Part shown: positions 7,506 to 13,293 of the stretch, piece after piece
How positions within the stretch are numbered: position 1 is the first letter of the stretch
Layout of the letters: each line of letters starts with the position of its first letter
Assembly: GCA_947631655.1 (NCBI GenBank)
Contig: CANRME010000016.1
Coordinates: 1-16,114 of the forward strand
Source of the DNA: an uncultured Bacilli bacterium
GTDB taxonomy: Bacteria; Bacillota_I; Bacilli_A; RF39; UBA660
DNA length: 16,114 nucleotides
Direction of reading: 5' to 3'
The notes under the pieces: model-generated
What the model was told of the DNA's origin: nothing
What the model saw: the letters and a program-made list of their open reading frames with translations, nothing else
The model's database searches: none
Position numbers and translations under genes: made by a program

Positions 7506-8777
7506 TTAATCAGTAGTAATAGTATATGGACTAGAATAAGAACCAGAGCCATTTAATATTTTAACATTGGAGGTTAGATATAGAGTTGGACGAACTGCAT
7601 TAGCAGCAAGGGCGCCATTGTTATTAGTCCATCCCGTTTTTTTTATGTTAAACACCAAGTCGTCGGAGTCCGAAACTGGTGATAACACCCATTGATCATA
7701 GCTAGAAGTATATAACCAATTTTTTTCATAACAATAAGTAACACTATCATAATCAAATACAGGCGAATCTAGACAAAACTGTCTATCTGTTCCACTATAA
7801 TTTCCAGCAGTTGCATACCCATAGTCGCTCAGATATATTAATCCAATATATCCATCCCAGTTTGAACTAGCATTAGTGGGTACAATAGTCCCTCTTTCAG
7901 CTTCATACCAATCAGATGCTTTGGCAGTCTGACGAAAACTTCCTTCTTGACCTCCTAAATTCCATTTTACTTTTTCTATAATACTTCTAGTATCTTCTGT
8001 GATACCTTTTCCATCCTTTAATGCTGTTCCATCATAATATGTAATATTTAATGATGTTTGTAAACTTGCTGTCTTCCAGTTATTTTTACTTCCCCATGCT
8101 ATACCTCCTATACTATCTGCCCTTATTATTTTTACTAAGTTTTGTTTTTCATATGTTGTTTCTCCATCTTCGGAAACTGATACTACTTTTTCCATATTGT
8201 TAAATGCTCCAATAATTCTCCATCTTTCACACGTTTCTTCTGAAGGAGTACTATAATCGTCACAATTAAACCAAATATAGTTATTTGGATTTTCTCCTAT
8301 ATATCTAGAGTTAGAATCTGGGTCATCATTGGCTAACTGACTTATCTCTTCGGGATTGGTTAATAAACATTCAGCCATTGTTTTATTACTACATGATTCT
8401 CTATAAAATGGACTTTTTACGAATGATAAAGTACATTTATCGGGACCAGTTGCTGTAACTGTTGCCATCCAATCATTATAATCAAACGTTATAATTGTAT
8501 TGTTTTCACATTTATAATCACTAAAAACATATCCATCATCTTTATCTGGAAACGCATCTTTTTTTACTCCTTCAATATAAACAGCTAATTGCATATCTTT
8601 ACTATAGAATTTATCTACAGTAGTATAAATAATTCTTTTGTTATATTTTATTTGATATAAAGCATAACTACTTCCTATGGCTATAACTAACAATAAAGCT
8701 ATTACACCTAATATTACTTTATTTTTATTTCCTTTTTGAATTTTTCTTAATTCTTTTTCGGGATTAAAAGTTCTCAT
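7506..8777 (-). CDS. Secreted/membrane-anchored Cys-rich protein with lectin/FGE-like C-terminal domain
   Basis: 423 residues from the ATG at 8777, which has AAAGGAG just upstream; an in-frame ATG at 8852 would lie inside the promoter. A basic N-terminus and one helix (about 19-40, ending IGSSYALY) form a signal anchor; the rest is extracytoplasmic. Eight cysteines lie in four close pairs (90/115, 129/137, 172/183, 335/349), suggesting disulfides. The segment WFNCDDY...CERWRIIGAFNN and the end QWVLSP...VRPTLYLTSNV resemble C-type-lectin/formylglycine-enzyme-like domains, which also occur as variable proteins of diversity-generating retroelements; this is by pattern only. Codons around 7590-7690 are GC-rich and NNC-rich, unlike the rest of the window. 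A ligand-binding surface role is likely but unproven. The divergent XRE regulator shares its promoter region. Confidence 0.6.
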   Translation of the reverse strand: MRTFNPEKELRKIQKGNKNKVILGVIALLLVIAIGSSYALYQIKYNKRIIYTTVDKFYSKDMQLAVYIEGVKKDAFPDKDDGYVFSDYKCENNTIITFDYNDWMATVTATGPDKCTLSFVKSPFYRESCSNKTMAECLLTNPEEISQLANDDPDSNSRYIGENPNNYIWFNCDDYSTPSEETCERWRIIGAFNNMEKVVSVSEDGETTYEKQNLVKIIRADSIGGIAWGSKNNWKTASLQTSLNITYYDGTALKDGKGITEDTRSIIEKVKWNLGGQEGSFRQTAKASDWYEAERGTIVPTNASSNWDGYIGLIYLSDYGYATAGNYSGTDRQFCLDSPVFDYDSVTYCYEKNWLYTSSYDQWVLSPVSDSDDLVFNIKKTGWTNNNGALAANAVRPTLYLTSNVKILNGSGSYSSPYTITTD

Positions 8778-8794
8778 ATCTTGGCTCCTTTTAA

Positions 8795-8811
8795 GGTATT
8801 TGGTAGATACC
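8795..8811. promoter_or_regulatory. Second operator-like site in the leader of the lectin-like gene
   Basis: GGTATTTGGTAGATACC has the same 5-7-5 layout and length as the palindrome at 8841-8857 (GGTAC...GTACC), with perfect five-base ends and a looser centre. It lies between the -10 and the ribosome binding site of the minus-strand gene, where a bound protein would block elongation or assist repression. The two centres are 46 bases apart. Confidence 0.4.
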
Positions 8812-8823
8812 ATTATTATATTA

Positions 8824-8852
8824 AATATAATAAATATTGAGGTACTTGTCAA
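8824..8852 (-). promoter_or_regulatory. SigA-type promoter of the lectin-like gene
   Basis: On the minus strand a perfect TTGACA (8852-8847) is followed after 17 bases by TATATT (8829-8824), leaving a leader of about 40 bases. A TATAAT a few bases further on is too far from the -35. Confidence 0.7.
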
Positions 8853-8858
8853 GTACCT
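8840..8858. promoter_or_regulatory. Palindromic operator shared by two divergent promoters
   Basis: AGGTACTTG (8840-8848) and CAAGTACCT (8850-8858) form a perfect nine-base inverted repeat with a one-base centre. It covers the -35 elements of both divergent promoters: TTGACA on the minus strand and TTGTCA on the plus strand. The adjacent XRE protein is the obvious candidate to bind it. This is a DNA-binding palindrome; as it precedes both transcription starts it is not transcribed from them. Confidence 0.55.
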
Positions 8859-8874
8859 TTGCGTTCGCTATTAG
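8846..8874 (+). promoter_or_regulatory. Probable promoter of the XRE regulator
   Basis: TTGTCA (8846-8851), a 17-base spacer and TATTAG (8869-8874), four of six consensus bases in the -10. A start near 8881 would give a leader of about 28 bases with AGGTG at 8898-8902. A downstream TATATT (8881-8886) is an alternative -10 without a good -35. Confidence 0.4.
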
Positions 8875-8908
8875 TTACTTTATATTAAAATGTATCTAGG
8901 TGAAAAGT

Positions 8909-9127
8909 ATGAGATTAGTAGCAAATGAATATGAGCCAAAGGATGTATTTCGTATTGCTAGGGAATGGACTAATTTAACACAAGCTGAACTCGGAAAATC
9001 AATGGGTAAAAAAGGTAGAGCATGGGCTAAAAATATTGAAAGTGGAAGAAGTAGATACTTTTTTGAAGATTTGCTTAAGATAGCTAAGAAAAATAATATT
9101 AAAATAATTTTAGAGAAAGAAAAATAG
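8909..9127 (+). CDS. Small XRE/Cro-CI-type helix-turn-helix regulator
   Basis: 72 residues from the ATG at 8909, which has AGGTG (8898-8902) at good spacing; a GTG at 8900 would overlap that site. The helix-turn-helix core is residues about 12-60: FRIAREWTNLTQAELGKSMG, then KNIESGRSRYFFEDLLKIAKK, with the IESG turn typical of the family. An unusual feature is a Lys/Arg/Trp-rich recognition region (KKGRAWAKN). It ends with a short basic tail. It is divergent from the lectin-like gene and shares a perfect palindrome with its promoter, so autoregulation plus control of that gene is likely. Downstream are a short RNA and a toxin-like nuclease, so it could instead be the antitoxin of that nuclease. 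The protein has no second domain. Confidence 0.82.
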   Translation: MRLVANEYEPKDVFRIAREWTNLTQAELGKSMGKKGRAWAKNIESGRSRYFFEDLLKIAKKNNIKIILEKEK

Positions 9128-9146
9128 ATTTACAAAAAATAAGTTA

Positions 9147-9175
9147 TTGACATATTTTTAAAATTATTGTATAAT
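9147..9175 (+). promoter_or_regulatory. Perfect consensus SigA promoter driving a very short RNA
   Basis: TTGACA (9147-9152), exactly 17 bases, TATAAT (9170-9175). All twelve positions match consensus, the best promoter in the window. It lies 20 bases after the XRE stop and points at a hairpin terminator starting only nine bases after the -10, so it drives no protein. Confidence 0.85.
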
Positions 9176-9181
9176 CTATTT

Positions 9182-9230
9182 ATAGAAATTGGTTTAGCTC
9201 CGCTAGGAGCGGTAGTCAATTTCTTTTTTT
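9182..9230 (+). ncRNA. Candidate ~45-50 nt small RNA, antisense to the 3' end of the nuclease gene
   Basis: Transcription from the perfect promoter would begin near 9182. AGAAATTG (9184-9191) pairs with CAATTTCT (9217-9224), and the T tract runs to 9230. The enclosed part can fold as GCTCC/GGAGC (9197-9201 with 9206-9210) or as CCGCT/AGCGG (9200-9204 with 9208-9212), two exclusive GC-rich hairpins in an otherwise AT-rich area. No reading frame fits. The RNA is complementary to the last codons, the TAG stop (9203-9205) and the 3' end of the convergent nuclease mRNA. Known families of such RNA are not recognised. It could be an antisense regulator, an RNA antitoxin, or only a terminator with its own promoter. 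Confidence 0.55.
9184..9230 (+). terminator. Intrinsic terminator formed by the short RNA
   Basis: An eight-base-pair outer stem (9184-9191 with 9217-9224) topped by a GC-rich inner hairpin, followed directly by seven T residues (9224-9230). It also stops any read-through from the XRE gene. On the minus strand no T tract follows, so it does not obviously end the nuclease mRNA. Confidence 0.75.
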
Positions 9231-9775
9231 GTTAATACTTTTATTATCTTATTATCTCTTTTTAATATAATTTTGTTTACCCATTTTCTTCTTCTAAAAA
9301 TATCAATAGTTTGATTGATAGCATCTATATTTTTTATTTTTGAATAAGTTAAGTCGAAAATAAATATTGATGCTTGATCTCTTTTATTTTTAACTGCATA
9401 ATCTAGCGTTCTTTTGCCATTACCTATAATTGTTTTAAGTTCCCATATTTCTTTACCATTTATTTTAAAGTCGCCTAATTTTATACTATCAACTTCTGAA
9501 ATATTAGGTAAGAATTCAACATCTTTATGTAATTTTCTTTGTATCCATTTAGCTACTGGAATTTCATTAAATTCATGAATAATTTTATTTTTATTGTTTA
9601 CGTAGTATTTTTTGTTTTTAATTTTTATATATTTAGCATCTTTAATAGTTGCTATTTTATTAGTATTTATATTATTAATAAATCTTTTTGTATCATCTTT
9701 ACAATATTCATTAATTATCATAAAATTTGATGAAAGTGTTTCTTTGTTTGAGGTTTTTTCTTTTAATTTTATCAT
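9203..9775 (-). CDS. Stand-alone CdiA_C-like PD-(D/E)XK nuclease (toxin-type)
   Basis: 190 residues from the ATG at 9775, which has AAAGGAGAAA upstream; an in-frame ATG at 9802 has no binding site and precedes that sequence. The N-terminal 60 residues are basic and unrecognised. The core resembles the C-terminal tRNA-nuclease domain of CdiA toxins: IPVAKWIQRKL (72-82), VEFLPNISEVDS, then GDFKINGKEIWELKT with the presumed catalytic Asp102, Glu112 and Lys114, followed by KRDQASIFIFDL (131-142) with Gln134, and a final strand IIKVL. In polymorphic toxins this domain is joined to a large export protein; here it has no signal peptide, membrane segment or delivery domain and would act in the cytosol. 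No immunity gene is recognisable next to it, unless the XRE protein or the short RNA plays that part. Family assignment is by pattern. Confidence 0.62.
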   Translation of the reverse strand: MIKLKEKTSNKETLSSNFMIINEYCKDDTKRFINNINTNKIATIKDAKYIKIKNKKYYVNNKNKIIHEFNEIPVAKWIQRKLHKDVEFLPNISEVDSIKLGDFKINGKEIWELKTIIGNGKRTLDYAVKNKRDQASIFIFDLTYSKIKNIDAINQTIDIFRRRKWVNKIILKRDNKIIKVLTKKEIDYRS

Positions 9776-9811
9776 TTTTAATTTCTCCTTTGTTTTAACC
9801 ATTTTTTCAAA

Positions 9812-9860
9812 TAAAAAAATAAATTTAAGTTACTCGTATTTTTCGTACCCTTAAATTTAT
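9812..9860 (-). promoter_or_regulatory. Leader attenuator: intrinsic-terminator hairpin upstream of the nuclease
   Basis: On the minus strand ATAAATTTAAG (9860-9850) pairs perfectly with CTTAAATTTAT (9829-9819), an 11-base-pair stem, and is followed by seven T residues. The 20-base loop contains two TACGA copies. The hairpin begins about where transcription of the nuclease should start and ends before its ribosome binding site (9782-9791). As built, most transcripts would stop after about 50 bases, so nuclease synthesis would depend on read-through or on something that opens the hairpin. Confidence 0.6.
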
Positions 9861-9866
9861 CCCTCT

Positions 9867-9894
9867 ATAATATATATTAACAATTTTTCTTCAA
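9867..9894 (-). promoter_or_regulatory. Probable promoter of the nuclease gene
   Basis: Minus-strand TTGAAG (9894-9889) and TATTAT (9872-9867) with 16 bases between; TATAGA (9869-9864) is an alternative -10. It shares the core TTGTTAATATATATT and a following ATAGA-GGG with the region before the adhesin gene. A start near 9860 would place the attenuator hairpin at the very 5' end of the mRNA. Confidence 0.35.
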
Positions 9895-9917
9895 TTTCCT
9901 TTTTTTCTAAGGAAATT
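9893..9917. repeat. Nine-base inverted repeat upstream of the nuclease promoter
   Basis: AATTTCCTT (9893-9901) and AAGGAAATT (9909-9917) with a seven-base loop. The first arm overlaps the proposed -35 of the nuclease. It could be a weak terminator for plus-strand transcription (only a few T residues follow) or a protein-binding site. Confidence 0.4.
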
Positions 9918-9929
9918 TTTAAAAAAATA

Positions 9930-9965
9930 AATAAAAAATTTAGAGTTTAGAAGCTCTAAATTTTT
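9930..9965 (-). terminator. Intrinsic terminator of the TPR glycosyltransferase gene
   Basis: AAAAATTTAGAG (9934-9945) and CTCTAAATTTTT (9954-9965) make a perfect 12-base-pair stem with an eight-base loop; on the minus strand it runs into T residues. The TAA stop of the gene (9940-9942) lies in the stem. Confidence 0.8.
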
Positions 9966-11040
9966 CTTTAATAAGATTTTTATTCTTTATTAAACGTTCA
10001 TCATTAGGATTTATTTTTAAGGCTTTGTTAATGGCTTTTAGACTAGATGGTAATTTATTGGTATTAAAGTAAGCAATAGATAGTAGGTCATATACAGTTT
10101 CATTCCAACTAAATATTTCGTTTATATAAGATTTGGTTTTAGTTTTAATTTTTAAAGCTTGGTTACAATATTTAATAACTTTAGGGTAATTTTTTAATTC
10201 ATGATAAGTAAGAGCTAGTTCTAAATAGGCATCGCGTAAGTAGGGAGCTTCAATAATTGCTTTTTGATACCAAAGGATTGCTTCATCGTATCTGTTTAAA
10301 CCTTTATAAGAACGAGCGATGAAACGCATAGAAGCAGCACGTTCATCTTTCCAGGTTGCAGTTGGTAGTTTAAGGTGTTTAATTAAAGTATCAATGGCGT
10401 CATTATATCTTTTGTAATACATATATTCTCTGCCTAGATAGTGCATATTACGGTCATCAGTAGGATCTTCTTTAACAGACATTTCTAAAAGAGGAAGATA
10501 GGAAGAGCGGGATTTGGTTTTATCGGGATAGTGATTTAAAGTTATTTCATCGGTAAAGAGGATATTTTCTTTGTCTTTGCCGATATAGGTTAAGACTTCA
10601 TGAACGGGATGAGTCCAAATATAATCATTCCGCGTATGAATTTTTTCAATATAAAAATTAACTAGAGGTTTATTAAATTCATCTAAATGCCAATTGTAGT
10701 TATAACCTAATCTGGTAGTATCTTTTTGCCAAATGTTTTCAAGTTTCTTACGCCATCCGGGAAGAAATTGTTCATCCAAATCGGTACATACACAAATATC
10801 GGCATCAAGAGGTACTAAAGAGAGAGAATCGTTTCTAGCTTTATCAAAACGCCATACGTCATATTTTTTAGTAGTAACAAAAACATTTTTTTCTTTTAAG
10901 AGGTTTACTGTATCATCAGTAGAACCGGTATCTAAAACATAAATACCATCAGCTTCTTGCATTGAATTAACCCAGGTATTAACGAATTTACTTTCATTTT
11001 TGGTAATAGCATAAACGTATATTTTTAATTTTTTCTTCAT
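9940..11040 (-). CDS. Family 2 glycosyltransferase with C-terminal TPR repeats
   Basis: 366 residues, cytosolic, no membrane segment. The N-terminal GT-A domain (1-200) has YAITKNESKFV (10-20), LDTGSTDDTV (36-45) and the metal/sugar motif DLDE (87-90), with WTHPVHE later, as in SunT/YwdF-like transferases. Three or four TPR motifs follow (about 215-350): YLGREYMYYKRYNDAI, AYLELALTYHELKNYPKVI and LLSIAYFNTNKLPSSLKAI, with NP at the repeat ends. These relatives glycosylate peptides, lipids or glycans, the TPRs holding the acceptor; the acceptor is unknown. AAGGAG at 11048-11053 fits the ATG at 11040, but this site is buried in the terminator hairpin of the upstream SGNH gene. No separate promoter is visible. 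Confidence 0.85.
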   Translation of the reverse strand: MKKKLKIYVYAITKNESKFVNTWVNSMQEADGIYVLDTGSTDDTVNLLKEKNVFVTTKKYDVWRFDKARNDSLSLVPLDADICVCTDLDEQFLPGWRKKLENIWQKDTTRLGYNYNWHLDEFNKPLVNFYIEKIHTRNDYIWTHPVHEVLTYIGKDKENILFTDEITLNHYPDKTKSRSSYLPLLEMSVKEDPTDDRNMHYLGREYMYYKRYNDAIDTLIKHLKLPTATWKDERAASMRFIARSYKGLNRYDEAILWYQKAIIEAPYLRDAYLELALTYHELKNYPKVIKYCNQALKIKTKTKSYINEIFSWNETVYDLLSIAYFNTNKLPSSLKAINKALKINPNDERLIKNKNLIKEKFRASKL

Positions 11041-11078
11041 AAAAAAACTCCTTTATATACTATATGTATAAGGAGTTT
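11041..11078 (-). terminator. Terminator hairpin that contains the next gene's ribosome binding site
   Basis: On the minus strand AAACTCCT (11078-11071) pairs with AGGAGTTT (11052-11045), with an inner TATAC/GTATA stem, and is followed by seven T residues (11047-11041) that run to the ATG of the glycosyltransferase at 11040. It starts four bases after the SGNH stop. The 3' arm is the AAGGAG binding site, and the T tract is exactly the spacer to the start codon. Confidence 0.7.
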
Positions 11079-11081
11079 ATT

Positions 11082-11831
11082 TTAACCAAGTTTAGCAACA
11101 CTAATCATATTGTAAGCCCACTCTTTAAAGAAGAATGGTTTAGGATGAATACCATCATTATAAATAGGGTTTTCTTGTGATTCTAAGATGAAATTATTAT
11201 CGATACAAGTAATAGAAAGTTCTTCACACATAGGACGCATTTTTTCATTATATTCTGGAATTAAATCTTTAACATCACTTCTCGTAGCATTAGCTAGTAA
11301 ATTAGCATAGATTTTAGCTTTAGGAATTTTTTCTTGAATTTCTTTGACACTATTTTTATAAGCGTTTATAAAACCATCAATATTAGCACCATAATTTACC
11401 ACGTCATTAACGCCGTATTGCATAAATAAGTATTTAACATCCGCCCCATTATTAAGTAAAGTATTTAAGTCTTCAATAGCATATTTTACGGAACGACCTC
11501 TAGTCCAAACAACATTATTTTTATTTAAAACATTATAAGCAGTAAGACCTTCCGCAAAAGAGTCGCCGATAACATAAGCATTTTTTTCACTAAATATTTT
11601 AGCGGCTCCTAAAAGACGAGTTTGATTAACACTACCTTCAGGAATACTAGATGCTTCGCTAATATTTAACTGACTCATATCATTAATAATGGTAGCAATA
11701 GCACTCTTTTTATTTATATTAACTTTTTCTTCTTTAACACTATGAACAGAAAAAAAGATAAATGTTGCACTGAAAGCTAAAGAAAAAGTTATTAAAATTA
11801 TAAATACTGATTTAACATTAATTTTTTTCAT
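11082..11831 (-). CDS. Membrane-anchored or secreted SGNH/GDSL hydrolase
   Basis: 249 residues. A signal peptide or anchor helix (about 8-28) places the enzyme outside the membrane. The SGNH blocks are in order: GDSFAEG with nucleophile Ser91 (block I), GRS near 112 (block II), YGVNDV with Asn142 (block III) and NDGIHP with Asp226 and His229 (block V), so the catalytic set is complete. Relatives add or remove acyl groups on carbohydrates or peptidoglycan. Two cysteines (202 and 209) sit close together and may form a disulfide. The start has AGGAGT (11839-11844). A glycosyltransferase follows on the same strand, so polysaccharide modification is a fair guess; the substrate is not shown. Confidence 0.85.
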   Translation of the reverse strand: MKKINVKSVFIILITFSLAFSATFIFFSVHSVKEEKVNINKKSAIATIINDMSQLNISEASSIPEGSVNQTRLLGAAKIFSEKNAYVIGDSFAEGLTAYNVLNKNNVVWTRGRSVKYAIEDLNTLLNNGADVKYLFMQYGVNDVVNYGANIDGFINAYKNSVKEIQEKIPKAKIYANLLANATRSDVKDLIPEYNEKMRPMCEELSITCIDNNFILESQENPIYNDGIHPKPFFFKEWAYNMISVAKLG

Positions 11832-11851
11832 ACTTTTTACTCCTATTTTAT

Positions 11852-11880
11852 ATTATAGCATTCCTTTATTTTTTTGTATA
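11852..11880 (-). promoter_or_regulatory. Promoter of the SGNH hydrolase gene
   Basis: Minus-strand TATACA (11880-11875), 17 bases, perfect TATAAT (11857-11852) with a TGC extension directly before it, an extended -10. Confidence 0.7.
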
Positions 11881-11920
11881 CTAAGAAATTGTGATTTTTT
11901 GTTTAACTTTTTTGCCTAAC

Positions 11921-11949
11921 TTGTTAAATAGTATATTTTATATTATAAT
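11921..11949 (+). promoter_or_regulatory. Promoter of the Bax-inhibitor-1 gene
   Basis: TTGTTA (11921-11926), 17 bases, perfect TATAAT (11944-11949). A start near 11956 leaves about 20 bases of leader, with AAGGAGGAG at 11965-11973. Confidence 0.75.
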
Positions 11950-11976
11950 AAATATATAATTTTTAAGGAGGAGATT

Positions 11977-12618
11977 ATGAAAAATAAAGTAATGGCTGGG
12001 ACATTCTTATGGATGTTTGTAGGATTACTAGTGACTTTTATAACTGGTTATGTAGTAAGTATTAATGAAAATATGTTTAATAACATATTTAGTGATTGGA
12101 GTTATATTATCTTAATAATTTTAGAATTAGTATTAGTAATATTTTTATCAGCAAGAGTATTTAAAATGAGTAAGACAATGGCTAGAATATCGTTTTTGGT
12201 TTATTCTTTTGTGAGTGGACTTACTTTTGGTTCAGTATTTGTAGTATATAAATTAACTTCTATCATGTTAATATTTGGAGTAGCAGCTTTAGTTTTCCTA
12301 GTATTTGCATTACTAGGTTATTACACAAAGTTAGATTTAACGAAATTAGGTACTTATTTATATATGGTGTTATTTGCTAGTATTATTTGTATAATAGTTA
12401 ATTTATTTATTAATAATTCGGTATTTGATACGGTGTTATCAGTTATTATTTTAATAATATTCATGGGTATTACAGCATATGATGTGCAAAAAGTTAAAAG
12501 TTTAAGTGATAGTAATCTACCAGAAGATAATTTAATGATTTATGGAGCATTAGAATTATACTTAGATTATATTAATATTTTCTTACATTTATTAGAATTA
12601 TTTGGAAGAGAAAATTAA
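11977..12618 (+). CDS. Bax inhibitor-1 / YccA family membrane protein
   Basis: 213 residues with seven hydrophobic segments, the usual length and layout for bacterial BI-1 proteins (YetJ-like), which are pH-dependent calcium leak channels or membrane proteins of unclear role. Recognisable parts are MAGTFLWMFVGLLVTFITGY at the N-terminus, a central SFVSGLTFGSVF segment, and the C-terminal signature TAYDVQKVK (162-170) and GALELYLDYINIFLHLLELFG, which carries the conserved acidic residues (Asp164 and the later Glu/Asp) of the proposed pore. The start is fixed by a strong AAGGAGGAG. It is a single-gene unit that converges on the DUF308 gene with a shared terminator. Confidence 0.9.
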   Translation: MKNKVMAGTFLWMFVGLLVTFITGYVVSINENMFNNIFSDWSYIILIILELVLVIFLSARVFKMSKTMARISFLVYSFVSGLTFGSVFVVYKLTSIMLIFGVAALVFLVFALLGYYTKLDLTKLGTYLYMVLFASIICIIVNLFINNSVFDTVLSVIILIIFMGITAYDVQKVKSLSDSNLPEDNLMIYGALELYLDYINIFLHLLELFGREN

Positions 12619-12642
12619 AAAAAGTCTTAATCGACTTTTTTA
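12617..12642. terminator. Bidirectional terminator shared by two convergent genes
   Basis: A run of A then GTC (to 12626) pairs with GAC then a run of T (from 12633) around TTAATC, about nine base pairs, with A and T tracts on opposite sides so that it works in both directions. The stops of both genes (12616-12618 and 12627-12629) lie in it; only eight bases separate the coding regions. Confidence 0.75.
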
Positions 12643-13232
12643 TTTTGTTTTTTAGTTTTTTTCTTAGTTTGTTTACTTACTACTACAGCATCTTTTATTT
12701 CTTCTTTAGGCTTAGTATTTTTTCTTCCTTCTACGACATCAAAGATATAACCAACGATTTCGATACCAGCATATATCATTAAAAGAATACCAATGGTTGA
12801 TAATACCAAGTTAGATACTAAGATGATATAGAACCCTAAAATAATTAAAAGAATTGATACAATTAAACTACTAACAAAGCGGTTGTCAGTACGGTCCATG
12901 TAACTTACAGCATAAATTAAACGAGTGATACCAGAGAAAAGTATCCATGCGCCGATTAAGTATCTTATAGTAGCTTCAATGACTCCTGCTAAGAAAATAA
13001 ATATTAAAGCTAAAATTATACCAATGATACCAGATATTAAACTAGTATTTAATTTAGTTTTAGTATAAGTGTAAATAGAGTATCCACCATATAAAGCAAA
13101 TAAAGCTCCACAAATATAAGATATACTTTTTATTACCATATCGGGATTAGTAAAAAGTAATGCCCCTAAAACAAAGACAACAATGGCTGTTAAAAGTGTA
13201 GTTTTTTTCTCTTTTGTAATTTCTAATTTCAT
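12627..13232 (-). CDS. DUF308 / HdeD-type membrane protein
   Basis: 201 residues with six hydrophobic segments arranged in pairs (about 13-30, 37-54, 63-82, 88-107, 119-138, 142-162), the layout of HdeD/DUF308 proteins, in which a two-helix unit ending in GxxxLxxG is repeated. The motif LIGAWILFSGITRLIYA is typical. The C-terminal 35 residues form a strongly basic, Lys-rich cytosolic tail (KQTKKKTKKQNKKVD). In E. coli HdeD has a part in acid tolerance at high density; the Gram-positive members have no settled function. GAGGT (13239-13243) precedes the start. Confidence 0.82.
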   Translation of the reverse strand: MKLEITKEKKTTLLTAIVVFVLGALLFTNPDMVIKSISYICGALFALYGGYSIYTYTKTKLNTSLISGIIGIILALIFIFLAGVIEATIRYLIGAWILFSGITRLIYAVSYMDRTDNRFVSSLIVSILLIILGFYIILVSNLVLSTIGILLMIYAGIEIVGYIFDVVEGRKNTKPKEEIKDAVVVSKQTKKKTKKQNKKVD

Positions 13233-13256
13233 TATTTTACCTCATTTCTTGTTTTT

Positions 13257-13285
13257 ATTATACATATTTTTTAAAAATATAGCAA
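13257..13285 (-). promoter_or_regulatory. Promoter of the DUF308 gene
   Basis: Minus-strand TTGCTA (13285-13280), 17 bases, perfect TATAAT (13262-13257). It is back to back with the plus-strand promoter at 13294. Confidence 0.7.
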
Positions 13286-13293
13286 TAAAAGTT

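Noticed and set aside
8778..8852. An upstream ATG (8852) giving a 25-residue longer lectin-like protein.
   Set aside because: That ATG overlaps the -35 of the gene's own promoter; the ATG at 8777 has AAAGGAG.
9182..9230. The short hairpin RNA as a tRNA or a CRISPR repeat.
   Set aside because: It is far too short for a tRNA, lacks a cloverleaf, and occurs once without spacers.
9539..9854. Open frames on the plus strand opposite the nuclease gene, rich in Phe/Ile.
   Set aside because: They mirror a Lys/Asn-rich minus-strand gene, have no binding site and no recognisable protein; they are antisense shadows.
7506..9900. A prophage or insertion element carrying the XRE and nuclease genes.
   Set aside because: No integrase, transposase, terminal repeats or tRNA attachment site is visible; only an accessory character can be argued.
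10733..10942. Open frame on the plus strand inside the TPR glycosyltransferase.
   Set aside because: No start signal, no homology pattern, and the minus-strand gene is clear.
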